The translations under genes and the position numbers were made by a program. A stretch of 64,000 nucleotides of DNA from Theobroma cacao (Eukaryota > Streptophyta > Magnoliopsida > Malvales > Malvaceae), in assembly GCF_000208745.1 (NCBI RefSeq), contig NC_030858.1, positions 14,230,456 to 14,294,455 of the forward strand. The letters are read 5' to 3'. The notes under the pieces were generated by a model. That model had not been told where the DNA came from, ran no database searches, and was given only the letters and a program-made list of their open reading frames with translations. Shown here piece by piece: positions 24,071-35,880 of the stretch (its first letter is position 1; each line of letters begins with the position of its first letter).

Positions 24071-27000
24071 TTTTTCTTTTTTTTTTAAAGATATGTGATG
24101 TTATTGCTAGTTGCCATAGTCAAAATAAACTATGAAATTTTATGAGTACAAGATGAAAATATAGTATAAAAACTAAAACCCCAAAACATATGGATCTAAT
24201 TCGGAGATATTGGGTCCAAACTAAACCCATGGACCAAACTTCTCGCTAAGCCCACCTAACTAGACAAGGAAAATTTCATGCATGTACTCAATAAAAACTC
24301 TTAACTCATCAACTATCCAAACATATTCGATCCTCAATTAAATTCTTCTTAGCTTATCTCAATAGCAGGCTTTCAAGTCAACTCAAAACACTGCTCCACC
24401 TCCATTGCATATGTGCCCAAATCCCTTTAAATTACTCTTAGTTGCTATCCAAGAAACAAACCACTATCCGCATCTTGCATACCAATTAATTGGTGTCCAC
24501 ACACCACCTTGTTCGAATAAATCAAGAAAAATATTCGATCATCCCACCAACTCTATCCACATATCAACCTAATCTCTACAAAACCCCCACCTGAGTCAAT
24601 ATTTATTTAAATATAGTAGGCAACTTCCTACTCCAATACAAACTCAACAATTTAAAATTGATTTGGATTTGTCTATAAAACTCAGCACAAAAATATGGCT
24701 CATACTTTAACTCAACCCAACAATATAAAACTGTATTTTTTAGTTTAAATGAACTGCTCAACCTACTGTCCAACTTTTCAGACTCCTTCACGTACACTCA
24801 TGTTTCAAATCGAATTCCATCCTCATTTAAAATTCCTAAACCATTTCAAACTCTTATCACTTACTTACTATCTCCACCTTATTCATATCTCTTTAAGTAA
24901 ACGTTTGAAAAAGTACGTCTCTTCTTTGAATATCAGCTTTTGCCAATAGATCAGCTTCTTTATTAGCTTCCCATCTTCACACACCAAAATCAGACCTATT
25001 TAAAGATCCGGATCACCTCTCTCTTCCCTTTTCATTGCAACCACCATTTGAATAAAATCTTCTCTAGAATTCTCAAATGCCAAACTAACCACATTACCAA
25101 TATCCCATGTTATTTCAACCTCCATTAGATTAATGTCAGAAGTAAGATATTGATTCGAGTCTTGTACAAATTCCTCAATAACTTCCTTCGCCCATTTATT
25201 GCTTGATAATTCTATTTTATAAAATTATTTGTCTTATTTTGTTCTTAAAAGCTAGCTAAGTTCTTGACTTTAGATTAAGATTTAGTTATTTTTCTAATTA
25301 GTTTACTTCATTATGTTATTTTATTTTATGCTATTTTTATGTTTATTTACTTTATTTTAATTATAATTTATTAGTTTTATACTTTTGTAAGATTTTAAGG
25401 AATAAGGCATCAAATTGGTGAAGAAAGGTGATTAAAGGACCAAGACTTTGATCAAATATGTTGTGGTATTTCGAGTATAACTTCCATTCTAGATTTCTAA
25501 ATGACATGATTTTTAGACCATTGGAAAGTTATAAGACAGAGCTACAACTTTTCATGAAGATCACTTTGCCCAGTTCTACCTTGAAGATAGAGTTGGAAGT
25601 TGACAGAGTGTATTAGTCAGTAAGAGAAGACATAAAGCTAGGCTAATGCCGCAGCATCGAAGGGATGTGCTACGGCGTAAAGAGGAAAAATATGAAGAAT
25701 GAGTGTGGAAAAGAAAAGTTTGTGGGCTGATTAAGGTTTTATGGGTTCTACAATTATTCTAAGCTTATATTAAAAGTCAAGCAGGTTAAATTAGGAAGAT
25801 TAGATTAAGTTAGTAGTATTTAAAGAGAGTTTGAGGAGAAGTTAGCCATATAAGTCTACCCTAAAAGAGATTCAAGAGCTTAGAAATTAAGGTTGAAGAT
25901 TGAAGATTAAGGCTGCCAATATTCATTTCTTCCTTTTCTTTAGCTTTTATTATTTGTATAACTCTTGATGACTAAATTTCATATGTTTTTATTTATTATT
26001 GAAATTATGTGTATCTATTTTCTTTCCTTTAGGATTGCAATTGAACTCACATGTAGTTTAAATTTTTAATCTCTTTCTTGCTTACTTTCAATGGAATTGA
26101 ATTATTTATTCCAATTGATTCTTAATGCTTTTAATTGCTTGATCACCAATTAAATTGATTTGGAAACCTCAACATAACTTAAGAAAGAAAGTTTAGAATA
26201 GGCTAAAATTAGAATAACTTATGATCATATTTTTTTGTTTGGATGAATAAATTGATTTGTGTATAAGAGAGATATACCTATACGTTATATGCAGCCAGTA
26301 TTAGAGCTTAAACTTAATGAGTTTGTTTTAATTTCAATACACATAGAGATATAACGTTTTAATTAAAGTAAATATTTTTATAAGAGTTTCTAGAGAGCCT
26401 TATAAATAATTGAAGACTTTAGGTTAGCAATTTAACCCATTAGAATAAATTAAGAGAGAGAGAGGTAAGATTTAGATGAAGTGTGAGAGATATTGTAATC
26501 TTAAGTGTTTTTTTGGTTGATTTTTATCCAATTTTATTATTGCTTTGATTTTTTTAGTTTAAATTATTGTTAATTAGATTTAGTTAATTTATAATTTATT
26601 TAGTTACTTAATTTTGTTTGTTTGGATAATACTAAATTGTGATAATTTTAGTACTTAGTAAAATTTTAGATCAATTCTCTATAGGATCGACACTGTACTT
26701 GCCATTATATTATTTGTTCAATACGTATACTTGCATGGTTAGAAAAATAAAACAACATTGCTTCGCAAACCTTACCTCCTTTACTATTCGATAATTTGTC
26801 TTTGTTGCAACCTTTCTTACCTCTAGGTCTTTTGATTATACTTCCCTTTCCACCTTACCTCTTAACTTAGCATCACCTTCATAAATTTTACCTTTGACGT
26901 GAATCATAACTTGCAATATATAGGTTATAATTTGGTCCCATCTTTGTTTTTCAGCTGCAAACAAGTCCACAATTTCTTCATTAGCATTATTTTCACCTTG

Positions 27001-28816
27001 ATACTATTTTTGTGTTATCATATCCACCTCCTCTAAACTGGATAACCATGTGGTATTTGATGTAGAATCCTTGTAAAGAGACCTTAGTGCTTCCAACTAT
27101 TCATACTTACTTGGAAATTCTAAATTTAAAGAACTCAAATTTAAAAGACTTGTAACCAAACAAGAACACTCCATATAATTAAATTCTCTCTCTTCATTAT
27201 ATACCATAATAGCATTATTTTCCAAACATTCCTCATTATTCGGATTCGGACTCTTATTCCCAACATTGATCGCCCTCTTTTCACAAGAGTCCATTCCAAC
27301 ATTCTCTTCCTTATTCACACTATCTGAATAGTCCTTCCTAATGACATTGTTTTCAATACCACCTTTCAGTAAATGTGTCTAAATTTGAACAATCTTGTTT
27401 AAATTTCGGCTGTCCTTCTCCATTTTATTCCCCTGATCTAAAAAATGAACAAATTTAAAATTTAAATCTTGTTGCACTCCTAAGTTAGGTTTGAATTTTG
27501 AACCTCCTTCATTTCTAAAATCTATAGATAATCGTGTAAAAACATTTTCCACCGAGATATCATTCTAATTGCCACCATTATCAAATTTATGCCGAATCCC
27601 TCTAGATTGCATGTGTCCCCGTAAGACTTTGGCATCTTTTTCCAGCTCTTGATTTTGAATTCAAATTTGAATTTTGAATTGCAATTGGGATCTTGCATTC
27701 ACTAGCCAAACATGCCCTATCATTAGAGCCAAACGTTCCCCTCTTCATATCATCCTACTCCTACTGCCAATTATTACTTGAATATGGTGCTTTTAACACT
27801 TCCAATACCAAAGTAAGGATTTTATATTGGCTATCACCTATAGGTAATGTTGTGAAAGCCAGAATGCAACTCACTTTTCTAACTTTAATAACTATGCACC
27901 CAAAATTAAATTTGCTTAAAGCCATCATACAAACATCTAATCTCACAAAATCATCCCATTTATCCCTTAAAGCGTTGAAAAGATTGTAATGCCAAATATG
28001 CAATGGAACATCTTTTACTTTCATCCAACAAAAGAATTCCTATCGCACTAATTTTCTATCATAGGCCATTAAATTACTCAACCATGGTTGAAAGCAATTC
28101 AAATAATCATCAATCAACACTTTCATAACCTCATTATCACAGAAGGTAAGTAGTACTTGGAATTCCCCCATTGGTCGAACTATAACCTCAATCCTTTGCA
28201 TCATGAGGCCTTTTTGCAAGTCACCCATTGAACAACCATCCCAAAAGGTCCCAATAACATTACAGTTTAGCCACGCATAGTTAGTTTTTGGAATAAATAT
28301 CGAGGCCTCTTCCTCTTCTTTATTTTTCATATGAGGTTCCACCTTAGGCTTTCTTTCAACATGCACCCGCTTTTCACCCTTCCCAACCTCCTTGAAGGTT
28401 CTAAATAGGCCTGATCTACCATTGATTTATCCAAAAATGGCACAAGCATTCTTCTTCCTACTATATTTCCATCTTTAACCAGCATTCATCTTCTAACTAT
28501 GTACAGCTCAATACCACCCCTGATGGCTACCTTCAACTCCCTTTCCTCCCCACACTTAACAAAAACATCCAATCACCACCACTAATTCATCAAAAACCTC
28601 TTTAATTTCAGCCTAGGAAACTCCCTTTGTGATATTATCCATGAAAATTGTATACAGAGATTTCCACCATCACGCCAACTCTGATTGACCACGAATCTTT
28701 GTGCCCTGAAACCCATAGCTCTAACAATCCGTAGCTGCTTCTCCTCCCCACACTTACCATAAAAAAGCTCTCCTCTCTCTCTCTCTCGCTCTCTCATTTT
28801 TTTATATGTGGTCCAA
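24071..28816 (-). mobile_element. Degenerate LINE (L1 type) with 16-bp target duplication
   Basis: On the minus strand the element runs from about 28816 to a 3' A-tail seen as a T-rich run at 24071-24086. It is flanked by GCCTATGATCATTAAG (24055-24070) and GCCTATGATTATTAAA (28817-28832), 14 of 16 bases alike, as expected for target-primed insertion. Near the 5' end, 'LYTIFMDNITKGVSLAEI' resembles the RRM-like start of plant LINE ORF1. Next, 28366-27761 reads as a DUF4283-like region ('VKDVPLHIWHYNLFNALRDK', 'FNFGCIVIKV'). Near 24.9-25.0 kb, 'WEANKEADLLAKADIQRRD' resembles an RNase H/LINE C-terminus. Endonuclease and RT are not recognisable, so a large internal deletion is likely. Net of the LTR inserted at 25204-26757 it is about 3.2 kb and full of stops. 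Confidence 0.78.
25204..26757 (+). mobile_element. Solo LTR, family T (TSD TTGCT) inside the LINE
   Basis: A 1554-bp block starting TGATAATTCT and ending AAAACAACA, flanked by TTGCT at 25199-25203 and 26758-26762. It shares 'gcttgatcaccaatt', 'aggatcgacactgtact' and 'atacgtatacttgc' with the other T LTRs. It is inserted within the LINE and so is younger than it. Confidence 0.9.
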
Positions 28817-28832
28817 GCCTATGATTATTAAA

Positions 28833-29276
28833 AAACATATCCGATTATAAGAGCAGTTTCATTATGCTAATTCATTTGTAGTCATTAAAGTGGCAAATTG
28901 ACTAGTGTTATGAAATTATTGTTCTCATATGTTTTAAGGATTTTTATGGTTCTGGTATGCATTCATTCGTCTAAAGGTGGTGTTTATATATTAAAATTAG
29001 AGGATAACAAATAAAAGCATGTGTGTGAGAATTGACTACCTTCAGTGATTTATTCACTTAACGGTGGTATCTTACAAATGTTGTGTTATATTTGCTTAAT
29101 TCTTTTTATGTGAAAGAGCTCCTAAATACATGTCATGCATTCAGCTTAAAGCTGTTTATGCTTGAACCCTTTGGTTATACTCATTTATTATTTTTTGAGT
29201 ATATATAAATCACCCTATTTATTCAAATTCAATTACATTATTTAAATTTTCAATCACATTTTCTATCAATAACAAT
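28833..29276. other. AT-rich spacer before the second copia element
   Basis: It probably holds the 5' untranslated region or a decayed 5' LTR of the copia element whose gag starts at 29277. I could not match it convincingly to the 3' side of that element. No gene seen. Confidence 0.4.
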
Positions 29277-29773
29277 ATGGCCACTATTGAGATTTTTACT
29301 AAGTCAAACTTTAAGAATTGGAAAAGAGATATTGAGCTTGCTAGTTATATGTCAAAGATAGATCTAGCCATAAATGTAGATAGGCCTACAAAACTTACTA
29401 TTGAGAGCTTTGAGAATGATAAGAAAGCTTTAGAAGTATAGGAGAGATTTAATAGATTTTGTCTATTTTTTATTAAGAGGTCCATTCATAAACAACCACT
29501 AAGTGGACTTCCTGATAAAACTAATGCAATAGAGTTCTTAGCTACAATAGTATAAAGGTATAGGGCGTTATCAAATGTTGAAATTGACACTTTTTTTAAA
29601 AGTTTTATTCCATGACTAATGATGGGATAAAAGGAGTTATGGAGTACATGATTAAGGTGGTCGATTATCAAACCAAATTGAAAGGCGTTGATATCATTAT
29701 TCCCATTGCTTGAATTGCTCACCATGCCTTGAACACCCTTCCACCTAAATTTGGGCATATAGTCATTGCTTAC

Positions 29774-31245
29774 TGTTGGTCCCAAAATAAGTGCTAGAGG
29801 GGGATGAATAGTATTTAAAAATTTTGTAGGGAACTCTTTAAGTTTTAAACACTTTTGGATGACTTAAGATGGAAAGTGTGAAGACTTGTTGAGGAGAGAA
29901 CAGCAAGTAAGGAGAGGATTAAGAGAAATGGACAAAACACAATATCTATAGTGGTTTGGTTCCTTTGACCTACATCCACTACCTTGATCTTCTCAATCAA
30001 GAATTTTCAACCCAACTTCATTGAAACAAGTGGAATTAATAGCTTTCACCAAGCTTTTACAAGTTAAGCTTCTAACCCAAGCTCCAAACCCTTACAACAG
30101 TCTCTAAGCTTTCCTAAGGTTAGTCTACCTCTTAGAATGCCTTCCACACTCTAAGTAAACAAGGAACAAATATAAGATGAAGTACAATTGAGCACCTAGT
30201 TGACTTAAGATGTATAAGCTTCAGTTTAAACAATTTTACAAAGGATAGGAGTGGAATGCACTTAAAAAGAGAAGCTTTTGGTTCTTCTTGGCTTAATCTC
30301 ATTTTTGGGTGCTTCTCTAATGCGTTTATTTCATTTTGAACCCCTTTTATACTTGGAGAGTGAAAATAGACCGTTGAAGATAGTTTGGAAACAATTTACC
30401 CGTTAATTTACCTTTCAGAGTTTGAAATTCAAATCTGTCTAGCCTTTTAATCGAATAAAATAGATTTTAACTAATTAAAATCTTTCTATCTATCTTTCTG
30501 TGCTTCAGGTTAATCGATTAAAATTGACTTTAATCTATTAAAACTATTTTGTCTGTCTCCATTGTTCCAAGTTAATCGATTAACCTTGTCTTTGATCGAT
30601 TAAAAGCTCTCTACTTCTTTTTTGATCGATCACTATGATTTTTGATCAATTAAAATCTCCTTAGGTTCAAATTTCTTCACTTGATGCCTTTTAACGGTCA
30701 ACTCAAATTTGAATCTTCAATTTTTGACACTAAGGTACCTTTTCATTGAATTTTAATTGATTAAACTCTATGGTTAATTGATTAAAGTTGTTGCAATATC
30801 CTCTAGTACTGTTTTAATCGATTATACCTTATGTTAATCGATTAAAATCCCTTTGCTTGTCTTGGTGTGCATTCCAGTGTTGTTTTAATTGATTAAAATT
30901 CTGTGTTAATCGATTAAAACCTTTTTGTCCTTATCAAAGTCCATTCCAATGTTATTTTAATTGATTAAATCATAAATTAATTGATTAAAATCTCTCTATG
31001 AAGTTTTAAGTCCTTCTTTTATATTGTTTTGATTGATTAAGATGAAATGATGATCGATTAACCTTCATGAAACATCTTCTATTTTGCTTAAATCACTTTC
31101 TTTGGACTTGAGACTTATCCTGGGGAATTTGGGATGTGAGATAAACATTAATATACCCATTCTACCCCTACACATTTAAGTAACATAGTTCGATATTAAT
31201 GAATGAGGAATGTTTTGTTATTATAAAAAACATATGGAGTCAACA
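29774..31245 (+). mobile_element. Solo LTR-like insertion in copia gag (TSD CTTAC/CTTGC)
   Basis: A 1472-bp block beginning TGTTGGTCCC and ending GGAGTCAACA (inverted TGTTG/CAACA ends), flanked by CTTAC (29769-29773) and CTTGC (31246-31250). Removing it with one duplicate restores the gag reading 'AYNFEEDT'. It contains the phrase GTGCTAGAGGGGGATGAATA near its start, which I associate with a widespread but unnamed plant repeat. It has no coding region and is of a different family from B and T. Confidence 0.82.
30430..31070. repeat. Cluster of TTAATCGATTAA-like palindromes
   Basis: Within the solo LTR, ATCGATTAA, AATTGATTAA or close variants recur about fifteen times in 640 bp, usually in pairs 20-30 bp apart separated by unrelated sequence. 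The core TTAATCGATTAA is a perfect 12-base palindrome. Whether it is a protein-binding array or decayed tandem duplication cannot be settled here. Confidence 0.65.
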
Positions 31246-31905
31246 CTTGCAACTTTGAAGAAGACACTTAGAGTATTAATGATTTTATGATCACTATATG
31301 TGTTGTTGAAGATAAGATCAAAAGTGAAAAAGCCAACAATACTTTTCTTGTTACCAAAACTCATCACAATAAATGTAAGAAATCTAAACGTAATGCTCTT
31401 AAAAAAGTTCAAGATAAAAAGAATGAATCTAGTCAATTTGTCAATGTGGGGGGTCCAAGAGTTATCCTTAAGAAGGAACTTAAATTTTTTTTTTCCAAGA
31501 AGAATGGACATAAGAAACAATATTGTCTTAAATATTAAACTTGGATAAAGAAACATGAGTGTGAAGGTAACTCTTGGCTCTTGTTATACATAAATCCAAT
31601 TTAATTGAAGCCCCATTTAGTTTTTGGTGGCTAGACAATAGTGCTATTAATGTTGCTTTTACCTTATAAAGGTTCATAAGTAAGGGGAAGTCAAACAAGG
31701 AATAATCCAAACTCATGATTAGTAACAATGTAAAGGTGGAAGTCAAGTTTGTAGGAAATGCTTGCTTAAATTTAAGTACTAGATTTACAACTTTTATTGG
31801 AAGCCAATTTCTATATACTATCATTTAAATGAAATTTAGTTTTTGCTTTTGTGTCACACATTATTAGTTATGCTTTTTAAAAAAAATATTAAATTATTAA
31901 TATAA

Positions 31906-32370
31906 GGCAAAACACTAAAACAAGCCCTTGAACTAGTTAAAAAAAATTCAAATAAGTTCTTATTCTTTTAGTACGTTTAATTAAGCCCTTGTACTTTTAT
32001 TTTGAGTCAAATAAACCCTTATAACTAATGGTTGACTAATTTTTATTAGTTAAAATATCACTTGTCAATTTATATCCTCGTGACATTGACATGGTGTTGA
32101 TGTGACCATGTCATTATGTCACATTAACATGTTACATCATTATCAATTATGACATTTCAACATGTCATGTTAACACCACGAGACATAGAATGATAAATGG
32201 CGTTTTAGCTAAGTCAACCATTAATCATAAGGGTTAATTTGGCTCCGAACAAAAGTATAAGGGTTTATTTGGTTCAAAATAAAAATATAGGAGTTTGATT
32301 GAACGCAATAAAAGAATAAGGGCTTGTTTGAATATTTTTGAATAGTTTAGGGTCTTTTTAAGTATTATGC
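31906..32370. mobile_element. Mutator-type MITE with long inverted repeats
   Basis: 465 bp with imperfect inverted arms. The left arm reads 'ggcaaaacactaaaacaagc' then 'ccttgaacta'; the right arm read in reverse gives 'gcataatacttaaaaagacc', then 'ctaaactattc…acaagccctt'. The arms extend at least 150 bp, including AAATAAACCCTTA and its complement. The flanks are ATTAATATAA (31896-31905) and ATTAATAAAA (32371-32380), a 9-of-10 match and a length typical of MULE-like duplications. No coding capacity. It is inserted in the copia remnant. Confidence 0.78.
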
Positions 32371-33192
32371 ATTAATAAAATTACTGATTAAAAAATATTG
32401 GCTAACGTACTTTTCCACAATTATTATGTAGATTGTGTTTTGCTCCTACTAATATTTATACCATCTCATACAATGTGGACACAATTGCCAAAAAAACTTG
32501 CATAAAGTAAACTTATTTCGTGTTCTGGCATAAAAGACTTGGCCACATTGCCAAGGAAAAAGTAATAAGGTTCATAAATGATAACATCCTACCTGCTCTT
32601 ATTTCTAATGACCTGGAGACATGTGTTGACTATTATTGACCATGATAAAAGGCAATGAATCAAAAACTGAGGTTCTGATTTATTCAAACTTATTCACACT
32701 AACATAAGTGAACTATTTACCTTTTCTATCTACAATCTAAGTATTTTTTGACATTTATTGATGATTTTCTCATTATGGTTATCTATTCTTAATTGAAGAA
32801 AAGTTTGAAGCTTTTGACAAGTTCAAGATATTATAGCAAAAGTTAAGAAACATTTGGGAAAAACCATTAAGAAAATTATCAAGTCCAATAAAGGTGGTGA
32901 GTATTATGGCAAACATGATACAATAGAACAATAAAAGGGGTTTTTCCCTAAATACTTAAAATGTTGTGGAGTAATGACCAATACACTATGTTTAGCAATC
33001 TTGAACAAAATAGTGTAGTTGAAAGGCAAAATTGCATTGTAAAGGATATGATGGGGAGTATGACGAGTGGACCCAATTTACCAAAATTTTTTAAGAGAGA
33101 AGAAATCGAAAAAGTGTTTTATATTTGAAATAAAATCCCTACCAAATCTATGCTTAAAACCCCTTTCGAGGTGTGGATCAAATGGAAACCTA

Positions 33193-34170
33193 ATGTTGAT
33201 CACTTATGTGTTTGGTTATGTCCTTCGGAAGTGCCTCGTTGTAATCCAACTAGGATTAAAATATAGTATAGCTCATTGCTATTTTATTGTGTACCTAGAT
33301 CATTCCATGGGTTATAGATTTTATTATTCAAGTGGAGGTGGTAAAATTGTTGAGGCAAAAACAAATAATTTTTTGGAGTTAGATCTCATTGATACTAATT
33401 GCTCTTAATATAGAGATAGAGGGGAGCATACTGTGATGATAAGTATTCCTATACCCATATAAAAGGATACCGTGGCACACAATAGTTAGGGAACATAATC
33501 CTGTTCAACTAAGATGGATACCTAGTGCTGATCACTTATGTGTTTGGTTATGTCTTTTGAAAGTGCATCTTTGTAATCCAACTAAGATTAAGATATAGTA
33601 TAGCTCGTTGCTATTTTGTTGTGTTTCGAGATCATTCTATGGGCTATAGATTTTATTATTCAAGTGAAGGTTGTAAAATTGTTGAGACAAAAATAAATAA
33701 CTTTTTACAATTAGATGTGGCTGATACTAATTGTTCTTAAGTTAGAGATAGAGGAGAGCATACTATAACAATAAATATTCTTATACCCATACAAAAGGAT
33801 ATCGTGGCACATATCAGTTTGTGAACATAATCTCGTTCAACTAAGATGGAAACTTAGTGTTGATCACTTAGGTGTTTAGTTATGTCTTTCAGAAGTGCAT
33901 CTTTGTAATCCAACTAAGATTAAGATATAGCATAGCTCGTTGCTATTTATTGTGTACGAAGATCATTCCATGGGTTATAGATTTTATTATTCAAGTGGAG
34001 GTGATAAAATTGTTGAGGCAAAAACAAATAATTTTTTGGAGTTAGATGTGGCTAATACTAGTTGCTCTTAAGTTAGAGATAAAGGGGAGCATATTGTGAC
34101 AATACATATTCGTATCCCATGCAAAAGGATATCGTGACACACATCAGTTGAGGAACATAATCTCATTCAA
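33193..34170 (+). repeat. Three tandem copies (~332 bp) of a copia post-integrase segment
   Basis: 'tgatcacttatgtgtttgg' (or a one-base variant) starts near 33197, 33529 and 33861. Each copy continues through 'ccaactaggattaa', 'ccatgggttatagattttat' and 'ggagcatactgtga' to 'ggaacataatc'. The following text ('ttcaactagttcatgatgag') resumes the unique pol sequence. Copies are diverged and carry different stops. A copia polyprotein normally has this region once. Confidence 0.85.
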
Positions 34171-35880
34171 CTAGTTCATGATGAGGTCATTTAACACCAC
34201 AATGTTGTAGAACAAGTACCATAAAGAAAATCCACATGGATAAGGAAGCTTGCTCTTTCCTCAAACATTTACTAATTCTATCTTGAAGAAGATGAATATG
34301 ATATTGGCCATGTAATTGACCCAATGAATTTTTTTTTTAAAGTTGTTTCTAGTCCTTAGTTAGATTTGTGGTGGGATGTAATCTATGTCACATAATGGTG
34401 TGTGGGAACTTATTGAGCTATCTAAAGGTTGTAGACCCTTTAGTTGTAAATAGGTGTACATGACCAAGAAAGATTTTAAACAAAAGATTGAGTGGTTTAA
34501 AGCTAGATTGGAAGCCAAGCATTTTACACAAAGAGAAGTCATTGATTACAATGAAATCTTTTCTCGTGTATCCTCTAAAGATGCTTTTAGAGTGATTCTG
34601 ACATTAATAGAACATTATGTTTTAGAGTTACATGAAATGGATGTTAAGTCTACCTTGTTGACTGGGAATTTTGTTAAAGAGTTCCATATTTGGCAACATT
34701 AAGGATTTAAAGAGGATGATAAAAATCTTCTTATGTGTGGACTAAAAAATTCTATTTATGGGCTTAAACAAGCTTCTTGACTATGGTATTTTAAATTTGA
34801 TGAAGTGATCACCTCTTTCAATTTTGTTGAGAACAAGGTAAACAGATGTATACATCTCAAATTAATGAAGTAACTTTATCTTCTTTATTTTGTATGTTGA
34901 TGATATATTGTTTGCTAATGGTGATTTGGACATGCTACAAGAAACTAAAGTTATTGTCTAGTAGGTAGTTTAACGTGAAAGATATTAGGGAAATATCCTA
35001 TGTTCTTGGGATTGAGATCCATAGAGATTGATGTCATCACTTGTTGCGATTTTCTCAATGTGCATACATTGATTATGTGTTGAATAGATTTTCAATGTTT
35101 GATTGCAAAGGTAGAGATGTGCCCATTGTCAACGGTGATATATTGAGCTTGGCACAATATCTTAAAAATGATGCTGAGAGGGAATCTATGAAAGTAGTAC
35201 AATATGCTAGTTTAGTAAGGAGCCTAATGTATGCTTAAATGTGGAGAAGGCTTGACATTGCTTTTTTAGTGGATCCTTTAGAGAAATATTTGTCTAATCT
35301 TGTTAAAGATCATTGGGAAAGTTGTAAAAAAGGTGATGAGATTTTTGAAAATGAAAAAGAATTATATGTTAGTTTACCAAAAGGCTAAAGACCTTAAGCT
35401 GGTGGGCTATATAAATTTTGAATTTGCCAATTGTTAAGATGATAGGAAGTCCACATGAGGATACATTTTTATGTTGGCAAGTGGTGAAATATCTTGAAAA
35501 GTATAAAGCAGGCAATTATGACTTCATTCACTAAGCAAGTAGAAATTGTAACATGTTATAGAGTGGCTACAAAGGTTGTCAAGTTGAAAAATCTCATTAA
35601 TGAATTGTCTGTGGTTGACTCTATTACTAAAACCATACAATTGTACTATGATAATGTTGCAAAAGTTGTGTTCACTAATAATAATAGAGGTGTCACAAGG
35701 GTAAAGTCTACATAGATAAAATATTTGACAATTAAAGAACTTGTGAAAAAGGATAGCATTTTGGTAGAGCATATTACGACTGATGTCGATCTTCTCACCA
35801 AGGGACTTCGTCTTGACACTCTTAAGAAATGTGTTTATGACAAGGGTGTTTTGGGGTCTTTTGATGTACTTGGTTAGTGG

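Larger units (their letters stand above)
29277..35880 (+). pseudogene. Degenerate Ty1/copia gag-pol, twice interrupted
   Basis: Gag starts at 29277 ('MATIEIFTKSNFKNWKRDIE', 'KQPLSGLPDKTNAIEFLA', 'HALNTLPPKFGH'). It is cut by an LTR at 29774 and resumes at 31251 ('NFEEDT', 'SINDFMITICVVEDK'). A zinc-knuckle relic follows (about 31470-31535, '…FFSKKNGHKKQYCLKY') with its first cysteines lost. The pre-integrase HKRLGHIAKEK motif is near 32525 and an integrase relic lies in 32780-33190. The post-integrase segment is triplicated at 33193-34170. RT pieces ('ELHEMDVKSTLLTGNF', 'GLKNSIYGLKQAS') lie in 34460-34800 and an RNase H piece at 35494-35870 ('TKTIQLYYDNVAKVV', 'TTDVDLLTKGL'). Stops and frameshifts occur throughout. 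LTRs were not identified. Confidence 0.87.

Noticed and set aside
31221..31556. Minus-strand frame of 111 codons
   Set aside because: It is antisense to the copia gag and zinc-knuckle relic, which reads correctly on the plus strand.
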